Shown here one piece after another: positions 41,448-50,000 of a DNA stretch of 52,253 nucleotides. This stretch comes from Sphingomonadaceae bacterium (lineage in GTDB: Bacteria > Pseudomonadota > Alphaproteobacteria > Sphingomonadales > Sphingomonadaceae). The first letter of the stretch is position 1; each line of letters starts with the position of its first letter. A program made the position numbers and the translations under genes. The stretch is from positions 1-52,253 of the forward strand of contig CANGJI010000013.1 in NCBI GenBank assembly GCA_947454135.1, written 5' to 3'. The notes beneath the pieces were generated by a model that ran no database searches, was not told where the DNA came from, and was given only the letters and a program-made list of their open reading frames with translations.

Positions 41448-43614
41448 AGGCGATGATGTCCTTGAGGTCCGGCGCACCGGAAATGGCGTGGGCAGCCAGC
41501 AATCCCGACATGACCGCCCCTTCGACGCAGCCGGAGTGGAAGCCGCTGTCGGTCCAGTCTCCGGCAATGGTGAGATTGTCATAGGTCCGGTCGAGCGGCG
41601 AAATGCGGCTGCGCCAGCTGCCGGGGGTGTGGATCACGTAGCGATCCGATGGATTGACGTTGGCGCGCCAGTACTGGGTGGCAAAGCGCGCGCGGCCTTC
41701 GGGCTCGGGGCCGCTGCTTTCGTCCGCCTTGAGCACCTCCCAGCGGAACTGCCCCGCCGCGTCGTAGGCACCGGGCCAGATCGCGCGGATTGGGCCTTCG
41801 AGGAAGTTTTCCGCATTGGCCCGCACTTCGGCATCGCGGGCGGGCTGGTACGTCATGTCGCCCTCGGCAGGCGGCTGCGGCGGATCGGGCAGGACGGCGC
41901 AGAAGTAGACCGAGGTCGCGGGCGGCTTTCGCCATGCCTCTTCCGGCACGACATGCGCCATATCGCACCATGTATCGAACGGCTTGGCAAAGGCCCCAGT
42001 GATGTAGGCAGGGTTGATCGTTTCGGTATTGGGCCAACCGAGCGTCTCGAGGTCCTGCTCCAGCCACACCTGAAATGCCTGGCTGGCGACGGTCTTCACA
42101 TCGCGGCACATCGCCTGCCAGCGCGGATCGCGCGAGACGATGCCGTTGGCGCAGTGCGGCACCGCGCCGACGCCGACGCCCAGCACGACCATGTCGAAAT
42201 CGCGGGCCACTTCGAGCGTGCATTCACCCTCGCGCCGGCGGTCCCAGTGCGATTCGAACTTGCGTCCTTCGGCAAGGAGCTGCGCTCCGCGTTCAAGCTG
42301 GGCATAGTCGGGCACCGACGGCCAGCACGGTCTGCCCTGCACATCGACCAGCGGCTGGTATTCGCCGCCGCCCGCGATCCGCGCCTGCACATCGAACCGC
42401 AGCCGGGCGGCATGCGTGCCTGCCTCGTCGAGTTCTATGTCGGTCAGGCGGTGGAAGAAGCGGAAGTCCGCGCCGCGTTCCTTCAGCGCCGTGTAGAGCG
42501 GGGCGAACACGACATCGCCCATCCCGGCGCGCATCCGCCACATGAAGGCGCCGCGATAGCCGAAGAACGTGCGCAAGGTGCCGCGCAGGCCTTGCCCGGC
42601 AGAAAGGCGCGGCTTGTTGAGATCGCCGTCCTCGTAGCCCATCGAAAGGTCGTAGAGCCCGCGCAGGAACGGCGATTGCAGCGAACGCAGCGAAGCGCCG
42701 TTCATGCGCATCCATTCGCGGCATTCGTAGTCGTCGATCGCATCGAGGCCGCGCGGATCGAACAGGATGCCGTAGCGCAGGAAGCCGGTCAGCGTGGCGA
42801 GTGTGAGATCGGCGATCTCCCACAGGAAGCGCAGCGGGCTGGCCGCGAGCAACTTGTCCTCGATCCACTGGCGAAGCGGCACGGCCACCGCATCCACGGC
42901 AGCCATCAGGATACCTGCCGTTGCCGGCCCGACCGAACGCACCAGCGCCGCCAGCACGGCGAGCACTTCCGCCATGACCGCAGCGGAGGCGAACAGGCCC
43001 ATGCGCGCAAGTTCGCTGATCCGCGCGGCAAGTTCCGCCGGGCTCGCGGGGCCTCGCGCCTCGGGCTTGTCGAAGCGGGTCATCAGCCCGTGGCCATCGA
43101 CCGTGGTATCGAGCATCAGCGCGCGCAGCAGATCGAAGGCGCCAGCCATGTAGTATTGCAGGCTGAACACCGCGTCCGGATCCAGCGGATCGCCGGGATA
43201 GCCCGCGCGCGGCGGCATGTGGACCTGCCAGCGCTGGAATGTGCCGGTCTCCGTGGCGGAGCACAGGGCGACGTCGTTTTCCGGCGTCCAGGCATCGCGG
43301 AAGTCGCCGTAGAGATGGCCGAGGCCTTTCGCCTCCAGTTCGGCATGGCAGGCGCGCATCATGCGAAAGGCGTTGTCGTAGAAACCGAGCCAGATGTGCA
43401 GGCCGTGCTCCTCGATCCGGCCGTTCTCGCCCCGGCCCGAAGCGCCCTTGCCGCCGAGCCGCCAGCCTTCCTGATAGACGGTGACGTGGTAGCGGCCGCG
43501 GTGCTGCGGCGCGGTGAGTTCCCACGCGGCAGCAATCGACGCGCAGCCGCCGCCGATGATGGCGACCCGGATGCGCGAAGCGGACCGCTCATCAGGCTGG
43601 GGGGCTCCGGTCAG
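41434..43614 (-). CDS. Phytoene-desaturase-like FAD oxidoreductase, apparent CTG start
   Basis: The frame contains a FAD-binding Rossmann motif RVAIIGGGCASIAAAWEL (about residues 16-33), WRLGGKGASGRGENGRIEEH, GLHIWLGFYDNAF, and the C-terminal FAD closure TIAGDWTDSGFHSGCVEGAV, all typical of phytoene-desaturase/amine-oxidase-type flavoproteins. No ATG, GTG or TTG precedes the Rossmann motif; the next Met (43362) would delete it. The best start is CTG 43614-43612, overlapping the TGA of a leader ORF and five bases after GGGAGG, giving 726 residues. A -1 slip on the four C at 43617-43614 is the alternative. Confidence 0.75.
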   Translation of the reverse strand: MTGAPQPDERSASRIRVAIIGGGCASIAAAWELTAPQHRGRYHVTVYQEGWRLGGKGASGRGENGRIEEHGLHIWLGFYDNAFRMMRACHAELEAKGLGHLYGDFRDAWTPENDVALCSATETGTFQRWQVHMPPRAGYPGDPLDPDAVFSLQYYMAGAFDLLRALMLDTTVDGHGLMTRFDKPEARGPASPAELAARISELARMGLFASAAVMAEVLAVLAALVRSVGPATAGILMAAVDAVAVPLRQWIEDKLLAASPLRFLWEIADLTLATLTGFLRYGILFDPRGLDAIDDYECREWMRMNGASLRSLQSPFLRGLYDLSMGYEDGDLNKPRLSAGQGLRGTLRTFFGYRGAFMWRMRAGMGDVVFAPLYTALKERGADFRFFHRLTDIELDEAGTHAARLRFDVQARIAGGGEYQPLVDVQGRPCWPSVPDYAQLERGAQLLAEGRKFESHWDRRREGECTLEVARDFDMVVLGVGVGAVPHCANGIVSRDPRWQAMCRDVKTVASQAFQVWLEQDLETLGWPNTETINPAYITGAFAKPFDTWCDMAHVVPEEAWRKPPATSVYFCAVLPDPPQPPAEGDMTYQPARDAEVRANAENFLEGPIRAIWPGAYDAAGQFRWEVLKADESSGPEPEGRARFATQYWRANVNPSDRYVIHTPGSWRSRISPLDRTYDNLTIAGDWTDSGFHSGCVEGAVMSGLLAAHAISGAPDLKDIIAYDHP

Positions 43615-43661
43615 GGGTGCCTCCCGATCAGATTCGTGCAGGTCGCGTCTTGCCGTTTCAT
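43611..43661 (-). CDS. Sixteen-codon leader ORF ahead of the flavoprotein gene
   Basis: ATG at 43661-43659 is preceded by a strong GGGAGG at a spacing of five. It encodes MKRQDATCTNLIGRHP and stops at TGA 43613-43611, which overlaps the CTG of the flavoprotein gene exactly as ATGA overlaps do elsewhere in this operon. It may couple translation, or it may be the true N-terminus of the flavoprotein joined by a -1 slip or separated by a one-base sequence error. Confidence 0.4.
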   Translation of the reverse strand: MKRQDATCTNLIGRHP

Positions 43662-43741
43662 TCCCGCCTCCCGCGCTAAGTATTCATGCTTATGAGAGAA
43701 TGTCCACCGCTCTCACGGAGTGCCGGACCACGGCGGACCTC

Positions 43742-43781
43742 AAAAAAGTGATCGGGCCGGGAGCATGGCGCTCCCGGCCCG
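43742..43781 (-). terminator. Rho-independent terminator after urcA copy 1
   Basis: A 12-bp perfect stem (CGGGCCGGGAGC at 43753-43764 against its complement at 43770-43781) with a 5-base loop is followed on the minus strand by GATCAC and six T (43747-43742). It separates urcA from the isoprenoid-type operon. Confidence 0.85.
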
Positions 43782-43812
43782 TGCTGACGGGTGTGGCAAC
43801 CGGAAGCTGTGC

Positions 43813-44148
43813 TTAGCGCTGGGCGAGCACCTGATCCTGATGCGACTTGGCAGCAGCCAGCGCGGCATTGCGGGCCTTGGCGCGGCAGGTGTTGATCGCG
43901 AGGCGCTCCTCGAGCGAGATCGTGCCGGTCGAAGTGCCGCAAACGCGGTTCACGGCGCCCGAGATGCGGGCCTTCAGCGTCGCCTGGCCTTCGTCGGTCG
44001 TCAGGTTGAGATCAGCGGTGCTGACCACGGCGACCTGGATGGTGGCATCGTCAGAGACCGGAGCGGCGTTGGCGAAGGCGGGAGTGAGCATCGCGGCAAG
44101 GCTGATGGCTGCGGCGAAGATGGCGGCGGGCATGGTGTTGGTGGTCAT
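43813..44148 (-). CDS. UrcA-family secreted protein, copy 1
   Basis: This 111-residue protein from ATG 44148 (MTTNTMPAAIFAAAISLAAM) has a signal peptide, then the family core VAVVSTADLNLTTDEGQATL, KARISGAVNRVCGT and INTCRAKARNAALAA. Two conserved cysteines could form a disulfide. An AAAGGAG lies upstream. UrcA proteins are sphingomonad-rich and of unknown function. It is about 55% identical by eye to the second copy. Confidence 0.88.
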   Translation of the reverse strand: MTTNTMPAAIFAAAISLAAMLTPAFANAAPVSDDATIQVAVVSTADLNLTTDEGQATLKARISGAVNRVCGTSTGTISLEERLAINTCRAKARNAALAAAKSHQDQVLAQR

Positions 44149-44476
44149 CGTAGTTCTCCTTTGGGAATTCGGCGGTCCGTGCTGCCGATGAATTGGTTCT
44201 AGGAGGCGAGCGTCAGGGCTCCCGCCAAGTGAGCGTGAGCCAAACGTCAAAAGTGCAGGCCGACGAAAAAATCTTGCTGCGCGAGGCGGATATGCGGGTC
44301 AGGCTGATGGTGGCGGGCAGATGGTCGGACGGGGGGCTACGGAGCAACCGCACCCGCAGCTGCGCATCGTCGACCTGCAACCGGCAGATCGGCGTTCGGC
44401 AGGCCAAACGCGAAAGGGCCGGGAGCGTTATGCTCCCGACCCTTTGCTGACCGTTGTGGCGATGTGTTTGTAAGGT
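44149..44476. other. Intergenic region: urcA copy-1 promoter region and copy-2 terminator
   Basis: No gene is seen in these 328 bases. Next to copy 1 are blocks shared with the copy-2 upstream region: GCCGATGA (44184-44191), GTTCTAGG (44196-44203) and CGAAAAAATC (44264-44273). The copy-2 terminator lies at 44413-44445. Confidence 0.7.
44413..44445 (-). terminator. Hairpin terminator after urcA copy 2
   Basis: A 14-bp stem with one mismatch (44413-44426 against 44432-44445) and a 5-base loop has the same CCGGGAGC core as the terminator after copy 1. T residues form part of the stem foot; the following tract is weak. Confidence 0.7.
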
Positions 44477-44800
44477 TCAGCGCTGAGCCAGCACCTGAGC
44501 CTCACGGGACCGGGCCATGGCGAGTGCGGAATTGCGGGCCTTGGCACGGCAAACGGTGATCGCGCGGCGTTCCTCGATGCTCATCGCACCCGTGGCGGTG
44601 CCGCAAACCCGGTTCACGGCGCCCGAGATGCGGGCATGGAGCGTCGCCTGGCCTTGCGGCGATGCGAGGTTGAGATCCGAGGTGTTGACCATCGCGACGC
44701 TGGTTTCGGTGCCATCCGAGGTCGTGGCAGCAGTGGCCAGCGAAGGCGCAAGCGCCGAGGCAAGAACGAAGGCGGCGGTGAGGAAGATCTTGTTCGTCAT
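44477..44800 (-). CDS. UrcA-family secreted protein, copy 2
   Basis: This 107-residue paralogue has a signal peptide (MTNKIFLTAAFVLASALAPS), then VAMVNTSDLNLASPQGQATL, HARISGAVNRVCGT and ITVCRAKARNSALAM, ending VLAQR like copy 1. An AGGAG precedes the ATG at 44800. The tandem pair, with similar promoters and terminators, points to duplication of the whole transcription unit. Function unknown. Confidence 0.88.
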   Translation of the reverse strand: MTNKIFLTAAFVLASALAPSLATAATTSDGTETSVAMVNTSDLNLASPQGQATLHARISGAVNRVCGTATGAMSIEERRAITVCRAKARNSALAMARSREAQVLAQR

Positions 44801-45116
44801 TTTTTGCTCTCCTGTCGGTATCGGATCCGTTCGCCCCCCGTGGGTCTCGGGGTGAAGTCCCCGTCCGGTGCCGATGAGGCTGTTCTAGGGAGCGTGCGTC
44901 AGACGAGGCGCGGGGCGAGCGTCAATCGAGCGTTAAAAACGATGGGGCTGCGAAAAAATCACGGCTGATCGCCTGCACCTCGCGCAGGGCGAACAGGAAA
45001 CGGCACATGCTGATGATCGGCACCCCGATCCACGTATGGACCTGCGGGAGTCTGGCCTGTCGGCTTTGAATCGCTTCGGCTTGGCTGTGGCCGCACGGTG
45101 ACCCATGCGTTGATGA
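44801..45116. other. Intergenic region with the urcA copy-2 promoter region
   Basis: No gene is seen in these 316 bases. Blocks GCCGATGA (44870-44877), GTTCTAGG (44882-44889) and CGAAAAAATC (44951-44960) repeat those upstream of copy 1 with nearly equal spacing. The part from 44961 to 45116 holds nothing recognisable. Confidence 0.65.
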
Positions 45117-46640
45117 TCAATGCGCAGCGCCGAGATCGACTCCGCTGCGTGGCTTCGGGGCGATCCAGACGAGCATGGCCGCAAGCGCGAACAACCCGGT
45201 GCAGCCCCAGAAAATCGTGTTGGTAGCAAGGGTTACGCTTTCGGTCTGAACGATTCGTTCCAGAACCATCCTGGCCTGGTCGGGTGTGAACCCGGTACCT
45301 TGCGGCAAGGGATGGACGAGACCGGCGAGGTTTTCGTGCGCCACCTTGGTCTCCCGCTCCCACATCGTCGTGGCCAGCGAGGTGGCAAAGGCTCCCGCCA
45401 GCGTGCGCATGAAGTTCTGGAGACCCGCCGCCGAAGCGGTCTGGTCCGGCCTCACCGAGCCCAGCGCCAGCGATGTCGTGCCGATGAAGAAGAACGGCAT
45501 GCCCAGTCCTTGTAGGAACTGCGGCAGCGAGAGCGTGAAGAAGTCCATCTGCGTGACCCAGCCGGTTCGCAGCAGCGACATCAGCCCCAGCCAGACGACG
45601 CCGAAGGTGATGAGCTTGCGCACATCGTAGCGCGCCATCATCCCGGCCGCGATGGGCGACATGATTACGGCCATGACGCCGATGAACGCGGTCGCATAGC
45701 CGGCATAGGTCGCGGAATAGCCGAGGTTGGTCTGGAGAAAGAGCGGGATCACCACGATTGCGGAGAAGAACGCGGCGTAAGTGATGCTCTGGGCGGCGAC
45801 GGCGACCGAATAGCCGCGCGAGGCGAAGACGGAGAGATCGACGACCGGATTGGCGTCGGTCAGCTCCCAGATGAGGAAGGCGGCAAAGCCGATCACCGCA
45901 ATGACGGCCAGGGTGCAGATGAACGGGCTGGCGAACCAGTCCGCATTGCGGCCCTCGTCGAGCACGATCTGCAGCGCGCCGACCCACACGACCAGTAGCG
46001 CAAGGCCGACATAGTCGATCGGGCGGGTAACTGTCGGCGTTTCGAAGCGCGCGACATAGCGCAGCGCGAAGACAAGGCAGAACGCGACGACCGGCAGGTT
46101 GATGAAAAAGATCCAGTGCCAGCTCCAGTCATCGGAGATGGTGCCGCCGAAGATCGGCCCGAGGATCGGCGCGACGACGACTGTCATGCTCCAGAAGCCC
46201 AATGCCATGCCGACTTTCTCGGGCGGGAAGATGCGCACCATCAGCGTCTGCGACATCGGCATGATCGGCCCGCCGCTGAGGCCCTGGAAGATGCGGAACA
46301 CGATCAGCGCTTCGAGGCTGCGCGAGATGCCGCAGAGCAGCGAGAACAGCGCGAAGCCGATGATTGCGGTCAGGAACACGCGCACCGCGCCGAAACGCGC
46401 TGCAAGCCAGCCCGAAAGCGGCACGCAGATCGCCTCCGCCACCGAATAGGAGGTGATCACCCAGGTGCCCTGCGAGGGCGAGACCGCAAGGCTTCCGGCG
46501 ATGTGCGGCACGGAGACGTTGGCAATGGTGAGATCGAGCACCACCACGAAATTGGCCAGCGCAAGGCTGAGACAGGCAAGCGCGAGCTGCCAGCTCTTCA
46601 GGCCCTCGGGCCGCGCCTCAAGCGCGGGCGCATCGCTCAC
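45117..46640 (-). CDS. DHA2-family MFS drug exporter (EmrB-like)
   Basis: This 507-residue, 14-helix inner-membrane proton antiporter shows the DHA2 features VVLDLTIANVSVPHIAGSL, WVITSYSVAEAICVPLSGWL, LGPIFGGTISDDWSWHWIFF, and the antiporter motif C region. It follows the EmrA-like gene by one base on the minus strand and works with it and the outer-membrane factor to export toxic hydrophobic compounds. It is the last gene of the operon. Confidence 0.94.
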   Translation of the reverse strand: MSDAPALEARPEGLKSWQLALACLSLALANFVVVLDLTIANVSVPHIAGSLAVSPSQGTWVITSYSVAEAICVPLSGWLAARFGAVRVFLTAIIGFALFSLLCGISRSLEALIVFRIFQGLSGGPIMPMSQTLMVRIFPPEKVGMALGFWSMTVVVAPILGPIFGGTISDDWSWHWIFFINLPVVAFCLVFALRYVARFETPTVTRPIDYVGLALLVVWVGALQIVLDEGRNADWFASPFICTLAVIAVIGFAAFLIWELTDANPVVDLSVFASRGYSVAVAAQSITYAAFFSAIVVIPLFLQTNLGYSATYAGYATAFIGVMAVIMSPIAAGMMARYDVRKLITFGVVWLGLMSLLRTGWVTQMDFFTLSLPQFLQGLGMPFFFIGTTSLALGSVRPDQTASAAGLQNFMRTLAGAFATSLATTMWERETKVAHENLAGLVHPLPQGTGFTPDQARMVLERIVQTESVTLATNTIFWGCTGLFALAAMLVWIAPKPRSGVDLGAAH

Positions 46641-46641
46641 C

Positions 46642-47832
46642 TTACCGGGCTCCGGTATCGATCGACGCGCTCATCGAAAGGCCGACGCGCAGCGGATGCG
46701 CCTTCAATTCCTTCGGATCGAGCGCCACGCGCACGGGCAGGCGCTGGACCACCTTGATCCAGTTGCCGGTAGCGTTCTGCGCCGGGATCAGCGCCTGCGC
46801 CGAACCGGTGCTTCCCGAAAAGCCGACGACACGGCCATGATAGACGACGCCCGCGCCATAGAGGTCCGAGGTCAGCTCCACCGGCTGGCCCGGCGCGACG
46901 CGGCGCAGCTGACCTTCCTTGAAGTTCGCATCGACATGGGCATCGCCGAGCGGGACGACGGTCATCAGCATGCTGCCCGCAGCAACGCGCTGCCCCACCT
47001 GCACGTTGCGCTGGGTGACGACGCCATCGACTGGTGCGCGGATCACGGTTCGGGCCAGATCGAGCCGGGCGCGATCGAGCCGGGCCTTGGCGGCAAGCAC
47101 GTCGGGGTTCTCGGACGGCGGCGTGTTGCCCACCATCGCGGCATTGGCGTTCGATTGTCCTTCGGCCGAGCCGCGCGCGGCGCGGGCCTGCGCAAGGTCT
47201 GCTTCGGCAACTGCGAGCTGGCCTTGCGCTGCGGCAAAGGCATTGCGCGCGCTCGAAAGCTCCTCGCCCGAAACCGCACCGCCCGAAACGAGTGCCTCGC
47301 GCCGGGCAAGATCAAGCTTCGCGCGGGCAAGATTGGCGGCAGCAACGCCGACGAGCGCCTGCTTGCGGCGGATGTCAGCGTCGCTCGCCTGCACCTGCGC
47401 GGCAAGCGCGGTGCCGGTCTCGACCGTCTGGTTTGCGCGCCGCAGTGCCTGCGCGACGGCGGCCTCCGCTTCGGCCACGGCAATGCGCGCATCGGAAGGG
47501 TCGAGTTCCAGCAGCACGTCGCCTTTGCGGACCGCCATCGTGTCGACCGCGGCGACGCGGATGACCGTCCCTGCGGAAAGTGCCGTCACCGGCGCGATCT
47601 CGGCCGCGACATAGGCATTGTCGGTTTCCACATACCGTCCGCCGAACAGCAGTTCATAGCCGCCGTAGACGAGTGCCACGGCGAGCACGACGCCGCCCAG
47701 AATGGCAAAGCCGCGCTTGCGCTTCGCGGCGGAGACAGCGGCGGGCGTGGTGGTGGGGGGAGGCGCCATGGTTTCGGCTTCTTCCAGCATGATCTGCGGG
47801 TCGCGGTCGGCCATCGAGTGCTCTTTCGTCAT
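46642..47832 (-). CDS. HlyD-family membrane fusion protein (EmrA-like)
   Basis: This 396-residue protein has one N-terminal membrane helix (RGFAILGGVVLAVALVYGGY), the motif VETDNAYVAAEIAPVTALSA, a long coiled-coil hairpin (residues about 110-225), then LARTVIRAPVDGVVTQRNVQ, as in EmrA/AcrA-type adaptors. MADRDPQIML six residues in is an alternative start. The start overlaps the outer-membrane-factor stop by ATGA, and the MFS gene follows at once. Confidence 0.93.
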   Translation of the reverse strand: MTKEHSMADRDPQIMLEEAETMAPPPTTTPAAVSAAKRKRGFAILGGVVLAVALVYGGYELLFGGRYVETDNAYVAAEIAPVTALSAGTVIRVAAVDTMAVRKGDVLLELDPSDARIAVAEAEAAVAQALRRANQTVETGTALAAQVQASDADIRRKQALVGVAAANLARAKLDLARREALVSGGAVSGEELSSARNAFAAAQGQLAVAEADLAQARAARGSAEGQSNANAAMVGNTPPSENPDVLAAKARLDRARLDLARTVIRAPVDGVVTQRNVQVGQRVAAGSMLMTVVPLGDAHVDANFKEGQLRRVAPGQPVELTSDLYGAGVVYHGRVVGFSGSTGSAQALIPAQNATGNWIKVVQRLPVRVALDPKELKAHPLRVGLSMSASIDTGAR

Positions 47833-49274
47833 GCTTTGGGACTGTATCCGCCGCCCAGCGCGCGGATCAGCTCGATCGAGAGGGTAAGCGCGCGCGCATC
47901 GAGCGCGGCGACAAGCTGGCGGTTCCTGAGCAGGGCATCCTGCGCCGTCAGGACCGAGAGATAGGGCGAAAGCCCGCCTTCGTAGCGGCGCCGGGCGATG
48001 CTGTAGGCTTCCTCGGAAGCGGCGAGTGCAGCGTGCGCTTCGGCCTGCCGGGTGGCCAGCGCCCGCTGCGAGGCGGCGGCATCGGCCACTTCGTTGAGCG
48101 CGCGGACCAAGGTCTGGTCATACTGCGCGACGGCTTCGTCATAATCGGCCCGTGCCGCGCGGTAATTGCCCTGAATCCGTCCGCCGGAGAAGATCGGCAG
48201 GCTCACCGCCCCGCCCACTTCGGCGATGTCCGATCCCTTGGCGGTCAGATTGCCGAGGCCGAGCGATTGCAGGCCGATGAAGCCCATCAGGTTGACGTTG
48301 GGATAAAAGCCTGCCCGCGCCACGGCGATCCGCGAGGCGGCGGCTTCCGCGCGCAGCCGCGCTGCCGCAATATCGGCGCGGCGGCCTACCAGATCGAGCG
48401 CGAGATTGGCGGGCAGGCCGGTCGGGGGAAGGGCGCGGGAGGAGGGAAGGGCAATCGCTGCCCCGCGCGCCGGTCCGGCCCCCAGCAGCGCAGCGATGCG
48501 GTTGCGGGTCAGCGCGATGGCTTCGTCGGTGGCGGCAAGATCCCCGCGCGCCAATGGCACGCCCGCATCGGCCTGGCGCTGCTCGCCACGTGTATCGAGC
48601 CCGCTGGCGACGCGGCGGGCGACAAGTGCGGCGACTTCCTCACGCTGCTGGACGGCGGCGACTTCCACTTCGCGCTCGGCGGCGAGGCGGGCCAGATCGG
48701 CATAGGCGGCGGCGATCGACGTCGCGAGCGCGAGGCGAGCGGCGCGGGCTTCGATCGCTGCGGCTTCGCGCTCCGATGTGGCGGCACGCAGCGCCGCGCG
48801 GTTCTTGCCGAAGAAATCGAGTTCGTAGTTGAGGTCGAGCGTGGCACGGCCGCTGTCGTTCAGCCCCTTGGGCACGAACTGCGCGGGAAAGCCGTTGTTG
48901 TAGCTCTGCTTGACCTCGGCGGCCTGCGCATTGGCGCTCAGGCTCGGGAGCAGTGCGGCCCCGGCGCTTGTCGCATAGGCAGCGGCCTTGCGAGCGCGGG
49001 CATCGGCGACTGCCAGCGTGGGGGAACCTGACAGCGCTTCCTCGATCAGTGTGGAGAGCTGCGGATCGCCGTAGTCCTTCCACCAACCGTCGCCGGGCCA
49101 GGTGCTCGCGGATGCGTCAGCCGCTTCGCCGACCGCGCCGAGGGCAGCCGGATCGCGCAAGGCCGGGCGCGGGCCGAGTTCGGGCATCGCGGCGCACCCC
49201 GCCAGCAGCGCACTGGCGCCCAGCAGGATAGCCGCCTGCTTCATCGGGAAAGGTAAGCGCATCGATGACACCAT
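47829..49274 (-). CDS. Outer-membrane efflux lipoprotein (NodT family)
   Basis: This 481-residue protein begins with a lipoprotein signal (AAILLGASALLAGCAAMPEL) and has the two TolC-like repeats (GWWKDYGDPQLSTLIEEALS and LVGRRADIAAARLRAEAAAS). Three in-frame ATGs at 49274, 49262 and 49244 are possible; MKQAAILLGAS at 49244 gives the most typical signal peptide. First gene of the EmrA/EmrB-type operon, divergent from tetR. Confidence 0.92.
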   Translation of the reverse strand: MVSSMRLPFPMKQAAILLGASALLAGCAAMPELGPRPALRDPAALGAVGEAADASASTWPGDGWWKDYGDPQLSTLIEEALSGSPTLAVADARARKAAAYATSAGAALLPSLSANAQAAEVKQSYNNGFPAQFVPKGLNDSGRATLDLNYELDFFGKNRAALRAATSEREAAAIEARAARLALATSIAAAYADLARLAAEREVEVAAVQQREEVAALVARRVASGLDTRGEQRQADAGVPLARGDLAATDEAIALTRNRIAALLGAGPARGAAIALPSSRALPPTGLPANLALDLVGRRADIAAARLRAEAAASRIAVARAGFYPNVNLMGFIGLQSLGLGNLTAKGSDIAEVGGAVSLPIFSGGRIQGNYRAARADYDEAVAQYDQTLVRALNEVADAAASQRALATRQAEAHAALAASEEAYSIARRRYEGGLSPYLSVLTAQDALLRNRQLVAALDARALTLSIELIRALGGGYSPKA

Positions 49275-49282
49275 AATGACAG

Positions 49283-49301
49283 TACGGTTCGGTCACTAAC
49301 G
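49283..49301. repeat. TetR operator candidate 1 (direct repeat)
   Basis: The 19-base word TACGGttcGGTCACTAACG recurs at 49341-49359 with three differences in the middle. This copy lies between the divergent genes, beside the outer-membrane-factor start, and its end forms TCACT-N5-AGTGA symmetry. It is probably bound by the adjacent TetR. Confidence 0.55.
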
Positions 49302-49340
49302 CAGTGAATGCTTGCACCTGCCGAGTCAAGTGAATAGGTG

Positions 49341-49359
49341 TACGGAATGGTCACTAACG
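49341..49359. promoter_or_regulatory. TetR operator candidate 2 covering the tetR start codon
   Basis: TACGGaatGGTCACTAACG includes the ATG of tetR at 49347-49349. The second repeat copy overlapping the start codon suggests autorepression by blocking transcription or leader passage. It is 58 bases from copy 1. Confidence 0.5.
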
Positions 49360-50000
49360 AGACTTTGGCCAAGGCAAGGCTCGGGCGGCAAAGCCCTGAC
49401 GAGCGGCGAGAAAATATCCTCGCCGTGGCCGCGGAGGCCTTTGCCCTTGAGGGCTACGGCATCACGTCGATGTCTTCGATCGCGGCCCGGCTCGGCGGAT
49501 CCAAGGCCACGCTCTACAAATACTTCACCTCGAAGGATGAACTGTTCCACGAAGTGATGCGCCGCAAGTGCGAGGCGGTGATCGGGCCGCTCGAGGAACT
49601 GGCGGGCAGTTCGTCCGATCCTGCCACGCTGCTGGAGGCCTTCGGCAAGATCTTCCTCACCCGTCTGTGCCAGCCCGATGCGATCGTCATCCACCGCACC
49701 GTTCATGCCGAGGCGGAGCGATTCCCGGAAGTGGCGCGCACCTTCTTCGCCTATGGGCCCGAGGCGGCCTATTCGGTGCTCACGCCGGCGCTGGCCCGGT
49801 TCCATGCGATGGGGGTGATCGATTGCCCCGACCCGCGCCTCGCTGCCGAACAGTTCCTCGCGATGGTGCGCGGCGATCTCCATTTGCGGGTTTCCAGCGG
49901 GCTCATCCCGCCGCCGGACGAAGCGGAGATCGAGCGGCAGGTGGCGCATGCCGTGGGCATCTTCGTGCGCGGCATTTCGCGGCGCGACACCGCCGCCTGA
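49347..50000 (+). CDS. TetR-family repressor of the divergent efflux operon
   Basis: From ATG 49347 (MVTNETLAKARLGRQSPDER) this is a 217-residue TetR protein with the DNA-binding segment YGITSMSSIAARLGGSKATL followed by YKYFTSKDELF and an AcrR-like C-domain. A GTG at 49338 in the same frame is an alternative. Divergence from the EmrAB-type operon and the repeated operator word indicate local control of efflux. Confidence 0.93.
   Translation: MVTNETLAKARLGRQSPDERRENILAVAAEAFALEGYGITSMSSIAARLGGSKATLYKYFTSKDELFHEVMRRKCEAVIGPLEELAGSSSDPATLLEAFGKIFLTRLCQPDAIVIHRTVHAEAERFPEVARTFFAYGPEAAYSVLTPALARFHAMGVIDCPDPRLAAEQFLAMVRGDLHLRVSSGLIPPPDEAEIERQVAHAVGIFVRGISRRDTAA

Noticed and set aside
43611..43630. 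prfB-like +1 programmed frameshift (GGGAGG, three bases, CCC TGA C)
   Set aside because: The layout resembles the release-factor-2 site, but the +1 frame meets TGA after six codons and does not enter the flavoprotein frame. Only a -1 shift or a CTG start does.
41272..43695. Plus-strand open frame of about 800 codons opposite the flavoprotein
   Set aside because: Shadow of the FAD oxidoreductase, whose Rossmann and C-terminal FAD motifs are clear on the minus strand.
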